Positions 50,462 through 58,966 of a DNA stretch of 59,048 nucleotides are shown here, in pieces. Each line of letters begins with the position of its first letter. Position 1 is the stretch's first letter. The notes below the pieces were generated by a model. The model saw only the letters and a list, made by a program, of their open reading frames with translations, was not told the DNA's origin and did no database searches. The DNA comes from Bacillus infantis (GTDB lineage Bacteria > Bacillota > Bacilli > Bacillales > Cytobacillaceae), in contig NZ_JAIVAP010000026.1 in NCBI RefSeq assembly GCF_020171945.1, forward strand, positions 1-59,048, in the 5' to 3' direction. Made by a program: the position numbers and the translations under genes.

Positions 50462-51055
50462 TTATTCCGGAAACTCCCTGGTCACCTGGATGCCCTTTTC
50501 CTGAAGCTTCACATTAAAGATCGGATAAGCCTTCCGCACGGTTTCTGTAATGAGGAAGCTGTACTGTTCCCCGTCTTTAAAAACAAAGGTCAGATTCTTA
50601 TCCTTCAGTCCATTTTTTTCTTCGACTGCAATCTGCTTCGCTTCCTTTACATCGGCCCACAGAAATTCCTTTTCGCCAAAGCCGAAAAAGGGATTGATAT
50701 AAATGCCATTTCCGTTCATATAGTGATAATGGTCTACACTTAAGACTGACAGCAGGATGCTTACAAAGATGCCGGCAGCAATCAATCCCTTGGCCAATTT
50801 ATTTTTTGCCAAGCCGGAAATCATCATGAGCAGGCTAAGGCTCAATAAAATGAGAGAGCCGGTGAAAATAAAATAAGCTGATCTCGGCGGCTCCAGGAAC
50901 CAGTATCCGAATGGATGATACAGGGCCTGCTGAAGAGGGAGCAGCACCACCAGCGGTATAAAGAATGATCCCAACAGAAGAACAAAGGAAATGCCAAGGA
51001 TATATTGATTTTTGTCCCGTTTCTTTTTTTTAGTAATGGTATAGCTGCTGGACAT
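50462..51055 (-). CDS. three-span membrane protein with C-terminal domain
   Basis: A 197-residue protein with a Lys-rich start, three spans (about 18-40, 58-80, 86-107) and a soluble C-terminal domain (120-197) with strands (NLTFVFKDGEQYSFLITETVRKAYP) that could be PH-like. Function unknown and no family recognised with certainty. The ATG 51055 has GAGGTGG at good spacing on the minus strand. Confidence 0.6.
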   Translation of the reverse strand: MSSSYTITKKKKRDKNQYILGISFVLLLGSFFIPLVVLLPLQQALYHPFGYWFLEPPRSAYFIFTGSLILLSLSLLMMISGLAKNKLAKGLIAAGIFVSILLSVLSVDHYHYMNGNGIYINPFFGFGEKEFLWADVKEAKQIAVEEKNGLKDKNLTFVFKDGEQYSFLITETVRKAYPIFNVKLQEKGIQVTREFPE

Positions 51056-51226
51056 TGTTGAACCACCTCTGATTTGATAATACCAGACAGTCAGCAGAAA
51101 AATAAGAAAAATTTTAACTATTCTAGCAAATGAGCTGGTTTGTTTTTGAGGTTGGCCATATGAATTTGATTTGAAGGTTATGATAACACTAATAATACTA
51201 GAATCTTTTTAAGGTGGGGACAAAAG

Positions 51227-51661
51227 GTGGATAATCACTCAGTTGCCAGGGAGCTGAACAAGTTCCTGAAAGGAATGTACATGGGCATCCATGCGTATGA
51301 GCATTTCATTGAAAAGCTTGAAGATGAAGGGGTTAGAGCGGAATTCCAGAGGATGCAGCAGGAGCATAAGCATAATGCAGCGATGATAGCGGAAAGAATC
51401 CAGAACCTTGGGGCTGTACCTGCTGACGATGAAGGCATTGCCGGTTCCATCCAAGGATATATCAGCAGTTTCTTCCTGCCGGACAAACAAGATGCAATAG
51501 TCGATAAAACCCTTACCGGCGAAGACTATTATGCCATTCAAATGTCCGAAGAAAACGTAAGAGGAGACCTCGATCCAGAAAGCCGCCGTCTAGTCGAACA
51601 AGTCCTCGACACAGACCGGAAGCATGTGGAATATTTAAATACATTGAAGGGCAGAGTTTGA
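51227..51661 (+). CDS. DUF2383 ferritin-like protein
   Basis: A 144-residue four-helix protein of the DUF2383 (PF09537) group, related to ferritin-like bundles. The helices hold E/H pairs (YEHFIEKLED, FQRMQQEHKHNAAMIAERI, and SRRLVEQVLDTDRKHVEYLNTLKGRV) of the kind that bind two metals. Its role is unknown; homologues are often stress-linked. The GTG start has AAGGTGGGG at about 8 bases. It appears alone; a structured repeat follows. Confidence 0.75.
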   Translation: MDNHSVARELNKFLKGMYMGIHAYEHFIEKLEDEGVRAEFQRMQQEHKHNAAMIAERIQNLGAVPADDEGIAGSIQGYISSFFLPDKQDAIVDKTLTGEDYYAIQMSEENVRGDLDPESRRLVEQVLDTDRKHVEYLNTLKGRV

Positions 51662-51716
51662 AGCCCTATCTAAAAGCAAGGGTACTGGAGGGGGCAGCCA
51701 AACAAAATATTAAACC

Positions 51717-51912
51717 CTGCTGATTGGAGAGGAAGGCACGAAGACTCCTCATAAAATGCATGCGCATTTTCTTCGTGCGGTGTGATTTCGGGGAAGAGGA
51801 TTCAACGTCCTGAGGGAATGCAGCGAAAATGTTGAGACCCCGCAGCGCGGAGCGCGAGGAGGCTAAGGCTTCGCCCCGCGGAAAGCGAAGTGCCTGGAAC
51901 GGAAGTCAACAG
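51717..51912. repeat. GC-rich structured repeat, copy B
   Basis: Related to copy A at 39558-39693: it shares the ends (CTGCTGATTGGAG, AACGGAAGTCAACAG), GAGACCCCGCAG, GAGGAGGCT and CCCCGCGGAAAGCGAAGTGCC. It is longer by about 60 bases because of an internal segment containing AAAATGCATGCGCATTTT, which is absent in copy A. No gene is called inside it. Confidence 0.7.
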
Positions 51913-51936
51913 ACTCCATTTATAAGCAAAAAAAGA

Positions 51937-51973
51937 CTGCAGGCAAACTCAGGTCTCCTGAATTTGTCTGCAG
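51937..51973. other. imperfect palindrome
   Basis: CTGCAG, CAAA, TCAGG at 51937-51954 are matched inverted by CCTGA, TTTG, CTGCAG at 51957-51973. It lies between the repeat copy and the terminator at 51978, and may be a second stem of the same terminator region. Confidence 0.4.
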
Positions 51974-51977
51974 CCTC

Positions 51978-52005
51978 AGCAGTGCATCGATGCACTGCTT
52001 TTTTA
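51978..52005 (+). terminator. intrinsic terminator
   Basis: A 22-base palindrome with halves AGCAGTGCATC and GATGCACTGCT, followed by T7. Its T-tail is on the plus strand, so it mainly serves transcription from the left. Confidence 0.75.
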
Positions 52006-53496
52006 TTTAATACCCTTCATCAACCTCTGAATAGAAGGCGACATGAAAATCAGGACCCCGCCTAAAACAACAGCCAGAAGTCCAAGCGTACCAAAATACA
52101 TAATCTCATTATTAGGATCATACAGCTTAACAAGCTGAGCATTTACCGCCTGTGCTGCTGCATTGGATAAGAACCATAAGCTCATTGTCTGAGCCGAGAA
52201 TGCCGCCGGCGCAAGCTTTGTTGTAGCTGACAGCCCTACAGGCGACAGGCACAGCTCACCGATAACGACAAGGAAGAAGCTCAGTACAAGCCATAATGGA
52301 TTAACTAAAGACTCTCCGCCGCTCATATAAGCAGGGATAATCAGGACAAGGAAAGACAAGCCCGCGAAAATCAAGCCAAGTGAGAACTTCTTAGGCGTTG
52401 AAGGCTGCCTGTTTCCTAACTTAACCCAAAGCCATGCAAACAATGGTGCGAGTGCGATGATAAACAATGGATTAAGGGATTGGAACCATGATGCCTGCAG
52501 GTGGATGCCTGCAAAGTCCAGGTCAGTACGCTTGTCCGCATATTGAGCAAGGATGATGGAACCCTGTTCCTGGATCGCCCAGAACATAACTGATGCAATA
52601 AACAGCGGGATGTAGGCAATAATTCTTGACCGCTCATCTGAAGTTGTTTTCGGACTGCGGTACATCACTATAAAGTATGCAGTCGGAATGGCAATCCCGA
52701 GGATACTGATCAGTACCGTGAAGCGGTTAATCGTTAAGAACCCGGTTGAAATACTGATAAAAGCAATAATAGCAATAATAGCTGCGGCAATGGCAATGCG
52801 GCCGAATACTTTTTTGCGCTCTTCAGGGAGCAGCGGGTTTGGTACATAGCTGCCTGCAAGCCCAAGGTTTTTCTTTCTTGTAGCAAGATAAGTGATCAAT
52901 CCAACCAGCATACCGATTGCTGCAATCCCAAAGCCCCAATGGAAGTTATACTTTTCACCGATTGTTCCGACAATTAACGGTGCAATGAAAGCACCAGCGT
53001 TGATTCCCATATAGAAAATGGAGAAACCGGAATCACGGCGTACATCTTCTTTGCTGTAGAGGTCGCCGACAACGCTCGAAACGTTGGGTTTTAGTAGACC
53101 TGTACCAATGACAATCAATGCCATGGAAATGAACAGGGCTGTAATGCCTCCAGGGAATGCAAGGGCAATATGTCCGAGCATGATAAGGACACCGCCGTAG
53201 AATACGGTCCTGGCAGTTCCGAGTATACGGTCGGCAATCCAGCCTCCGATTACCCCGGACATATATACGAGTGAGCCGTATACAGCCATTACAGAAGCGG
53301 CTGTCGTCTCATCGATCCCGAGTCCGCCCTTAGAAACTTCATAATACATATAGTATAGCAGGATAGCTTTCATCCCATAGTAGGAGAAGCGTTCCCAGAA
53401 CTCTGTGAAGAAGAGCGTGAACAAGCCCTTAGGGTGGCCGAAAAAGCCTTTCTGTGGCACACTATTCACAATTTTCTGTTTATCAAAAGCTGTCAT
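52003..53496 (-). CDS. dtpT: POT-family oligopeptide:H+ symporter (DtpT)
   Basis: A 497-residue transporter with about 14 spans of the proton-coupled oligopeptide transporter family. The opening TEFWERFSYYGMKAILLYY contains the ExxERFxYY signature; GGWIADRILGTARTVFYGG, GTGLLKPNVSSVVGDLY and FSIFYMGINAGAFIAPL are further conserved family segments. It imports di- and tripeptides. AGGAGG precedes the ATG. A near-consensus promoter lies upstream. It goes with pepV and other peptidases in function only; they are not adjacent. Confidence 0.9.
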   Translation of the reverse strand: MTAFDKQKIVNSVPQKGFFGHPKGLFTLFFTEFWERFSYYGMKAILLYYMYYEVSKGGLGIDETTAASVMAVYGSLVYMSGVIGGWIADRILGTARTVFYGGVLIMLGHIALAFPGGITALFISMALIVIGTGLLKPNVSSVVGDLYSKEDVRRDSGFSIFYMGINAGAFIAPLIVGTIGEKYNFHWGFGIAAIGMLVGLITYLATRKKNLGLAGSYVPNPLLPEERKKVFGRIAIAAAIIAIIAFISISTGFLTINRFTVLISILGIAIPTAYFIVMYRSPKTTSDERSRIIAYIPLFIASVMFWAIQEQGSIILAQYADKRTDLDFAGIHLQASWFQSLNPLFIIALAPLFAWLWVKLGNRQPSTPKKFSLGLIFAGLSFLVLIIPAYMSGGESLVNPLWLVLSFFLVVIGELCLSPVGLSATTKLAPAAFSAQTMSLWFLSNAAAQAVNAQLVKLYDPNNEIMYFGTLGLLAVVLGGVLIFMSPSIQRLMKGIK

Positions 53497-53523
53497 TGTT
53501 CTGCCTCCTTTAGTACAAAAACC

Positions 53524-53553
53524 ATCATACTAAAATTGAATTGTGATTGTCAA
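53524..53553 (-). promoter_or_regulatory. strong sigma-A promoter of dtpT
   Basis: On the minus strand TTGACA (plus 53548-53553), an 18-base spacer and TATGAT (plus 53524-53529). The remainder of the gap up to 53813 shows no gene; no T-box or other leader RNA was recognised. Confidence 0.75.
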
Positions 53554-53813
53554 AAAATTTTGGGGATATAATAAAAAAGTACCAGGCATTTATACCATAT
53601 ATCTACTCCTCTTTCTTTATTTGGAAACAATTGAGAGTTTACCCTATTATATTTGTCTGAAACCAGGATAAATGGATCATTAATAGTGCGGTATTTCAGG
53701 TGTGAGTCCTGCCAGTTTGCGGGCTGTCTGTTTATATGATGCCCTTTCAGAAAATAAAACTAATCATACAGTGATAAATAACTCCCATTTCTATCCTCAT
53801 GAATCAAAAGCCG

Positions 53814-53842
53814 CAAAAATACCCGGGCCATCCAGGCCCGGG
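53814..53842 (-). terminator. intrinsic terminator
   Basis: ACCCGGGCC (53821-53829) pairs with GGCCCGGG (53835-53842); the minus strand runs on into ATTTTTG. It ends the nitroreductase gene. Confidence 0.85.
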
Positions 53843-53850
53843 CAAGTTAA

Positions 53851-54558
53851 TTAGAATTTGTTCCAGTTTAACACATCATCCAGAGGCAGGCGGTTTTTCT
53901 CAAAGCCTGCCTTTTTGCCTTTTCCTAAGGAAATAAGCATTACTGGCTTGAAGTTTTCCGGCACATTAAAGGCTTCAACAAATTGCCCTTCGTCATAGCC
54001 GCCCATTGGAACTGTGTCATAGCCTTTTGCTTTAGCTGCCAGCATCAGCTGCATGGAGACAAGTCCGCCGTCGATCATGGCAGTCTTAAGCGCCCTCTCA
54101 TCAGAAAAACCGCCATAGGTTTTCATGATGGATGCTACATAGGAATCTTTAATTTCTTCCGTCATGCGGCCCATCTTTACTAGGCCTCCGTAAATTTCTC
54201 CTGCCTTCTTATAGGCGTCTACATCAGCAAGTACTGCAACGACTACAGATGCATCCGTGATCTGCTGCTGGTTGTTTGCGATCGGGAGCAGCTCTTCTTT
54301 CGCTTGCTGGTCCTTGATGACAAGGAATCTCCATGGCTGGAGGTTGGAAGAAGACGGTGCCAGGATGGCAGCTTCAAGGATTTCACGAATTTCACTGTCT
54401 TCCATAATATAGTCAGCATCATACTGGCGGACAGAGCGGCGCTCTTTTGCCACCGTTAAGAAATCGGTATCTTCCAGCTCCTTTGGCGCTTCAGTGGTTT
54501 GATCAAGATCTTTTACTTTATTTAAATATTCTTCTTTGCTCATTGTATTATTACTCAT
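53851..54558 (-). CDS. nitroreductase-family flavoprotein
   Basis: A 235-residue FMN-dependent NAD(P)H oxidoreductase. Family segments are AKERRSVRQYDADYIMEDSEIREILEAA (37-64) with the FMN-binding RSVR, APSSSNLQPWRFLVI, and the C-terminal PMGGYDEGQFVEAFNVPENFKPVMLISLGKGK. It is closest in feel to B. subtilis YodC/MhqN, which reduce quinones or nitro compounds under thiol-reactive regulators. The promoter carries a perfect inverted repeat. AAGGGAG precedes the ATG. Confidence 0.85.
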   Translation of the reverse strand: MSNNTMSKEEYLNKVKDLDQTTEAPKELEDTDFLTVAKERRSVRQYDADYIMEDSEIREILEAAILAPSSSNLQPWRFLVIKDQQAKEELLPIANNQQQITDASVVVAVLADVDAYKKAGEIYGGLVKMGRMTEEIKDSYVASIMKTYGGFSDERALKTAMIDGGLVSMQLMLAAKAKGYDTVPMGGYDEGQFVEAFNVPENFKPVMLISLGKGKKAGFEKNRLPLDDVLNWNKF

Positions 54559-54590
54559 ATATGTCAGCTCCCTTTAACTGTGGTTATTAC

Positions 54591-54625
54591 AAGAACAGTA
54601 TATGGCGTTACTGTTCTTTTGTCAA
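54591..54625 (-). promoter_or_regulatory. promoter and operator of the nitroreductase gene
   Basis: On the minus strand TTGACA (plus 54620-54625), a 17-base spacer and TATACT (plus 54597-54602): a near-perfect sigma-A promoter. Over it lies a perfect 10-bp inverted repeat, AAGAACAGTA (54591-54600) and TACTGTTCTT (54609-54618), 8 bases apart. A dimeric repressor bound there would block RNA polymerase. Confidence 0.8.
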
Positions 54626-54776
54626 ACACAGTTTATTTTGGAAAAGGAGGAAAGAAAGGAGAGCCTTCTATTTGCAGATAAAAGTCTTATAAATAGCATG
54701 AGGGTAACCTGCCTGATCCGGAAAGCTGAAACCAATTGCTTCCCAGCCCGTAGAAGTTATAAAGGGAGGGATGGTT

Positions 54777-55127
54777 TTGCAGGTTGATTATAAGCCGGCT
54801 TCAGAGCAGGTGCTGAAAGCTGATCAAGCAATATCTGTTCAAAAACTTCTCAACATTGCGGGGAGCTTCATGCTGCTTGGCCTGCTGGCCAGCATCTACA
54901 CTGTACCATTTTCATTAAATGAAGAGCTGCGGCTGTATTATGATAACAAGCTGGTCCTGAAGGGAGAAAAGCTGGAGGAGTTTCTGTCTTTTGTTTTTGC
55001 AGCAGGCTTCGCTTACTTCATGCTGGTCCGCTTGTATTTTACGCAGCGGAGACTTTTCTATATTTTCTTGTGGTTCATACTTATCGACTCCATCATCATG
55101 GTATTTCTGTTACCCCGATCTCATTGA
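54777..55127 (+). CDS. three-span membrane protein
   Basis: A 116-residue protein with spans at about 20-44, 66-86 and 92-112, and a polar loop (NEELRLYYDNKLVLKGEKLEE) between spans one and two. TTG 54777 lies 7 bases after GGGAGGG; the ATG at 54771 touches that site. Not recognised. A bidirectional terminator follows before the convergent Rrf2 gene. Confidence 0.55.
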   Translation: MQVDYKPASEQVLKADQAISVQKLLNIAGSFMLLGLLASIYTVPFSLNEELRLYYDNKLVLKGEKLEEFLSFVFAAGFAYFMLVRLYFTQRRLFYIFLWFILIDSIIMVFLLPRSH

Positions 55128-55146
55128 CAGAAGCTGTGTGAATAAA

Positions 55147-55190
55147 AAAGGAAACGAAACATAATGATGTCCCGTTTCCTTTATTTTTTT
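55147..55190. terminator. bidirectional terminator
   Basis: AAAGGAAACG (55147-55156) and CGTTTCCTTT (55173-55182) with T-rich flanks; the right tail continues as ATTTTTTT. Confidence 0.8.
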
Positions 55191-55606
55191 CCCATCAGGT
55201 CCCTAAGGGTCTTTTCTTCTAATCCGTTCAGGATCCATTGCTCCATTTCATTTTTCAGGCCGGATAAGGCACTTCGGGTGCATGGTTCAAAGCACTCTTT
55301 GCTGCTGACATCCAGGAAACCTTTCGAAAATGGTTCGGCGCGCATCCCTGCATATACATCAGATAGCCTGATATCCTCTGGCGCCTTGGCGAGGAAATAG
55401 CCGCCGTCCCGGCCTTCCTTTGCCTGGACAAGGCCTTCCTTGACCAAGTTCCGCAAAATTTTCCGGAGAAACCCTGATTCTGAACCGATTTTGTCCGCGA
55501 GCCTTGCACTTGGGCAAAGGCCTTCATTGTCTGCCATAATAAGCAAGGCCTGCAGGGCCAGGCTGAACCATCTTATGCTGGAGGCAGATGGTGTTTTCTC
55601 GTTCAA
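55181..55606 (-). CDS. Rrf2-family transcriptional regulator
   Basis: A 141-residue winged-helix regulator. SIRWFSLALQALLIMADNEG (9-28) and SARLADKIGSESGFLRKILRNLVKEGLVQAKEGRDGGYFLAKAPEDIRLSDVY (33-85) make the Rrf2 DNA-binding module. Two Cys near residues 104 and 108 (SSKECFEPCTRS) fit the Rrf2 pattern of redox or Fe-S sensing, though a third Cys of the IscR type is not seen in that stretch. TTG 55606 has AGAGGTG about 6 bases upstream. Target unknown; it may control its neighbours or a stress gene. Confidence 0.85.
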   Translation of the reverse strand: MNEKTPSASSIRWFSLALQALLIMADNEGLCPSARLADKIGSESGFLRKILRNLVKEGLVQAKEGRDGGYFLAKAPEDIRLSDVYAGMRAEPFSKGFLDVSSKECFEPCTRSALSGLKNEMEQWILNGLEEKTLRDLMGKK

Positions 55607-55673
55607 TATACTCACCTCTGCTTTAACTGTATCGTATTTTCTGCTAAAAAGACAATCCCTTGAAAAAATTGTT

Positions 55674-55704
55674 AAAAAAAGAGAACGGCTCAGCGGCCGC
55701 TCTC
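55674..55704 (-). terminator. intrinsic terminator of glnS
   Basis: On the minus strand GAGA-GCGGC pairs with GCCGT-TCTC with internal mismatches and runs into seven T (plus A 55674-55680). Confidence 0.65.
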
Positions 55705-55743
55705 CTCTCTGAATATAGCAGCCCGTGGCGGGCGGCTATGCTT

Positions 55744-57402
55744 TTATAATTTAAATGAGCTCTTCAGCGAAACGATCCGGTTGAATACAATGTGATCTCC
55801 TGCTGTATGCTTAGGATCGACATTGAAGTAGCCGTGGCGGAAGAACTGGAACTTATCCTGAGGCTTGACATCCTTCATGTTAGGTTCAATGAAGCCATTG
55901 ACGATTTCAAGAGAATTTTCATTCACATGGTCAAGGAAGGTCTTGCCTTCATTTTCTTCGCTGTTCAATTCTTCGTCAAGGATCAGCGGCTCATACAGGC
56001 GGAATTCGGCCGGAACTGCCTGGGACGCCTCGACCCAGTGGATGGTCCCTTTTACCTTCCGTCCGGTAAAGCCGGTGCCGCTCTTGGTTTCCGGGTCGTA
56101 TGTGCAGTGGATTTCAACAATTTCGCCGTTTTCATCCTTGATGACATCTTCACACTTGATGAAATATGCATGCTTCAGGCGCACTTCATTTCCAGGGAAG
56201 AGGCGGAAATATTTCTTCGGCGGATCTTCCATGAAATCATCCTGCTCGATATAAATTTCCCTTGAAAACGGAATCTGGCGGCTGCCCATTTCCGGATTCT
56301 CAGGATTTATTTCCGCTTCGAGCATTTCTGTCTGTCCTTCAGGATAGTTGGTGATCACAACCTTCAGCGGCTTCAGAATCCCCATTGTCCGAGGGGAAGA
56401 CAGCTTAAGGTCTTCACGGACAAAATGCTCAAGCATCGCAGTATCAACGGCCCCGGAGCCTTTTGAGACGCCTGTCGCTTCAACAAATTCACGGATAGCG
56501 CCAGGTGTAAAGCCTTTTCTTCTCAGCCCTGAAACGGTCGGCATGCGCGGATCATCCCAGCCATCCACATATCCTTCATCAACGAGCTGCTTCAGCTTTC
56601 TTTTACTCATGACTGTATTGATCAGATTCAAGCGTCCGAACTCAATCTGCTGCGGCTTGCTTTCCATTTCACATGCCTCAATGATCCAGTTGTACAGCGG
56701 CCTTTGATCCTCGAACTCTGTTGTGCAGAGAGAGTGGGTGACCCCTTCAATGGCATCCTCGATCGGATGGGCAAATGCATACATCGGATAAATGCACCAC
56801 TTGTCGCCTGTGTTATGGTGATGGGCATGTGATACACGGTAAATGACCGGGTCTCTCAGGTTGATATTGGGCGAGCTCATATCGATTTTTGCCCTGAGCA
56901 CCTTTTCGCCATTTTGGAATTCTCCTGCACGCATGCGCTTGAACAGGTCCAGGTTTTCCTCGACAGAACGGCTGCGGTATGGGCTGTCCTTCCCAGGCTC
57001 TGTCAAAGTTCCGCGATATTCCCTGATTTCATCTGCATTCAGGTCATCAACATAAGCAAGGTCTTTTTTGATCAGCAGGACTGCACGCTCGTACATTTCC
57101 TCAAAATAATCGGAGGCAAAGCGGAGCTCATCCCATTCAAAGCCAAGCCATTTTACATCCTCTTTAATGGCATCCACATATTCCTGGTCTTCCTTCAGCG
57201 GATTGGTGTCATCAAAGCGCAGATTGGTTTTGCCGTTAAAATCATCGGCGAGACCGAAGTTGATGATGATGGACTTTGCATGTCCGATATGTAGATAGCC
57301 ATTTGGCTCTGGAGGGAAGCGGGTCACGACTTCATTCCGTTTTCCGGATTCCAGGTCCTCCTTAATGATCGTTCGAATAAAATTGGAAGAGTTTTGTTCC
57401 AA
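55744..57402 (-). CDS. glnS: glutaminyl-tRNA synthetase
   Basis: A 552-residue class Ic aminoacyl-tRNA synthetase charging tRNA-Gln with glutamine. [22 protein letters not shown] (29-50) holds the HIGH motif and VMSKRKL (about 265-271) the KMSKS-like motif. The enzyme-specific RFDDTNP, the anticodon-binding beta barrels at the C-terminus and the length agree with bacterial GlnRS rather than GltX. Start TTG 57402 has AAAGG about 11 bases upstream. Most Firmicutes lack GlnRS and amidate Glu-tRNA-Gln through GatCAB, so this gene is unusual for the group and probably acquired. No T-box leader was recognised upstream. Confidence 0.95.
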   Translation of the reverse strand: MEQNSSNFIRTIIKEDLESGKRNEVVTRFPPEPNGYLHIGHAKSIIINFGLADDFNGKTNLRFDDTNPLKEDQEYVDAIKEDVKWLGFEWDELRFASDYFEEMYERAVLLIKKDLAYVDDLNADEIREYRGTLTEPGKDSPYRSRSVEENLDLFKRMRAGEFQNGEKVLRAKIDMSSPNINLRDPVIYRVSHAHHHNTGDKWCIYPMYAFAHPIEDAIEGVTHSLCTTEFEDQRPLYNWIIEACEMESKPQQIEFGRLNLINTVMSKRKLKQLVDEGYVDGWDDPRMPTVSGLRRKGFTPGAIREFVEATGVSKGSGAVDTAMLEHFVREDLKLSSPRTMGILKPLKVVITNYPEGQTEMLEAEINPENPEMGSRQIPFSREIYIEQDDFMEDPPKKYFRLFPGNEVRLKHAYFIKCEDVIKDENGEIVEIHCTYDPETKSGTGFTGRKVKGTIHWVEASQAVPAEFRLYEPLILDEELNSEENEGKTFLDHVNENSLEIVNGFIEPNMKDVKPQDKFQFFRHGYFNVDPKHTAGDHIVFNRIVSLKSSFKL

Positions 57403-58021
57403 ACCAGTATCAGCCTTTCTTTTATATACTTTAGGAAATTATAGAATTTTTTTGCCTGAAGCTCAATCGGCATCCAAACATTTTTTATTAAAATAGCCAT
57501 GTTTTTAAATAGTTGTGTTGAACAGTGGTGTTGATTTTGGGCTCATGTGTGTGAAACATAGTTTCACACGCATTTCAGCACAGCTGAAATTAACCCAAAA
57601 TCAACATACAGTTACAATAGTCTAAAAAACAGGGCTCGTTCACTTATAGTCTAATGGAATCTGAAAAAATATGCCATGAACTTAATACTACTCATTAAGA
57701 AGGATAAAAACAAGGAGCAGGTAAGCAAAATCAGGAAAGCGGAAAGGCTGAGCGGGAAAAAAATTCTGGGCAAAGCTGCCTGCAGGCCTGCTGCTGCATA
57801 TAATAGCTTTATGTACCCATCCAAAATGGTTTTGAGCCAGGCTGCTGCCTGAATTGAAGCGAAAGAACTAGGGGAGAAAATCTTCTGGTATGATAAACTG
57901 TTAAGGTAATATAATGGATCATATGGTTTTTATACCCAGACAAATATCGTTTCCAAATCTTTCGATCTCACCATGAACCTCCAACATTGCTGAATGACGA
58001 ACAGGCTAAAGGGGGATGGAT
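57403..58021. other. long intergenic region with a repeat and no convincing gene
   Basis: About 620 bases between the divergent glnS and the membrane-protein gene. It includes the structured repeat (57529-57606). A 58-codon frame (57676-57852) lacks a ribosome site and is not called. The last 180 bases show no clear promoter, and no RNA gene was recognised. Confidence 0.5.
57529..57606. repeat. three-way-junction repeat, copy 2
   Basis: TGTTGATTTTGGG (57529-57541) pairs with CCCAAAATCAACA (57594-57606). Inside are GTGTGAAAC/GTTTCACAC (57549-57569) and TTTCAGC/GCTGAAA. Sequence and structure match 10338-10417. In this copy the second arm's first stem is perfect while the outer arm has two changes near its inner end. 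Confidence 0.7.
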
Positions 58022-58927
58022 ATGGAAAGGATGATGGTTAAAGATCTGCCTGTCATTGAAGATAAGGTTAGGAAATGGTCTGCGATTGTGTATTGGACGG
58101 GAGTAGGGGTCATCATATTGTTTGCGGCTATCAGTTTATATCATGCTGCACAGCTGCCGGATGGCACGGGCCAGCCGGATGCAGGAGGCCAGGCCGCTGC
58201 ACAGGATACGGTCACAAGCCTGATTATCAAGCCGATTGCCGAGTCGCCGAAATTCCAGGTCATTTTTGAATATCTTTTCTACCTGCTTTTATGGCTGCTG
58301 CTTTGGCTTCTGGTTCCTTCTGCATCCAGGAGGATCATCCGCTTCAAGCTCGGAAATCTGGAGTTTGACCTGGACCAGAGCCAGAAGGAAGTCATATCCA
58401 TCATTGATGACCAGATGAGAAAATTTAAATTCCTGACGTATTTAATGAAGGAAGAAAACAAGAATGTCCTGAAAACGAGCTTTGATTCAGAGCATCCAAG
58501 ATTCCACGATGCAGTCGATTTTGCACTTGCCAAAATGCAGGAATTCTATTTAAGTGAATGGGATGAACATCTTACCTTCGAAGTAATGACGCTTGCCGAG
58601 TTTCACCAGGCATCATTTCCTTCGGCCGTAAAGAGGTCGCTCGAGCTTGTGGACTTATACAAAACAGGGATTCCGATCAACAAGGAAAATCCGGAAGTTA
58701 TCCATGATAAAAATTATCTGGTTTATACCACCTCAGAAGAGGAAAATATTTATACAAGCGGTACAGAAGTCGTCGACTATGTCATCTGTGTTTCAAGCTA
58801 CAGATCTGAATTCAATGAAAATGACGGCTATCTGGTCGCAGGCATTACATCCCTTGTTTCGGAGCTCCATAAACGGGCATGGGAGAACTTGGGGCTTACA
58901 AAGCTTCGGGAAAGATTGAATCTTTAG
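58022..58927 (+). CDS. two-span membrane protein with large cytosolic domain
   Basis: A 301-residue protein: spans at about 20-41 and 80-98, joined by an Ala/Gly/Gln-rich loop, then a cytosolic domain of some 200 residues (RFKLGNLEFDLDQSQKEVISIIDDQMRKFKFLTYLMKEENK…; VVDYVICVSSYRSEFNENDGYLVAGITSLVSELH). Function unknown. ATG 58022 lies 6 bases after GGGGG; the ATG at 58016 touches it. Another gene starts 40 bases downstream, so they may be co-transcribed. Confidence 0.6.
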   Translation: MERMMVKDLPVIEDKVRKWSAIVYWTGVGVIILFAAISLYHAAQLPDGTGQPDAGGQAAAQDTVTSLIIKPIAESPKFQVIFEYLFYLLLWLLLWLLVPSASRRIIRFKLGNLEFDLDQSQKEVISIIDDQMRKFKFLTYLMKEENKNVLKTSFDSEHPRFHDAVDFALAKMQEFYLSEWDEHLTFEVMTLAEFHQASFPSAVKRSLELVDLYKTGIPINKENPEVIHDKNYLVYTTSEEENIYTSGTEVVDYVICVSSYRSEFNENDGYLVAGITSLVSELHKRAWENLGLTKLRERLNL

Positions 58928-58966
58928 CCCTAATGAGGTAAACTTATAGTAAAGAGGTGGTTAAAA

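Noticed and set aside
51829-52065. Frame across GC-rich repeat copy B
   Set aside because: The frame lies in the repeat and runs into the end of dtpT on the other strand; no start signal.
57676-57852. 58-codon basic frame before the last membrane gene
   Set aside because: There is no Shine-Dalgarno, and the tail is low-complexity Ala/Ser; too weak to call.
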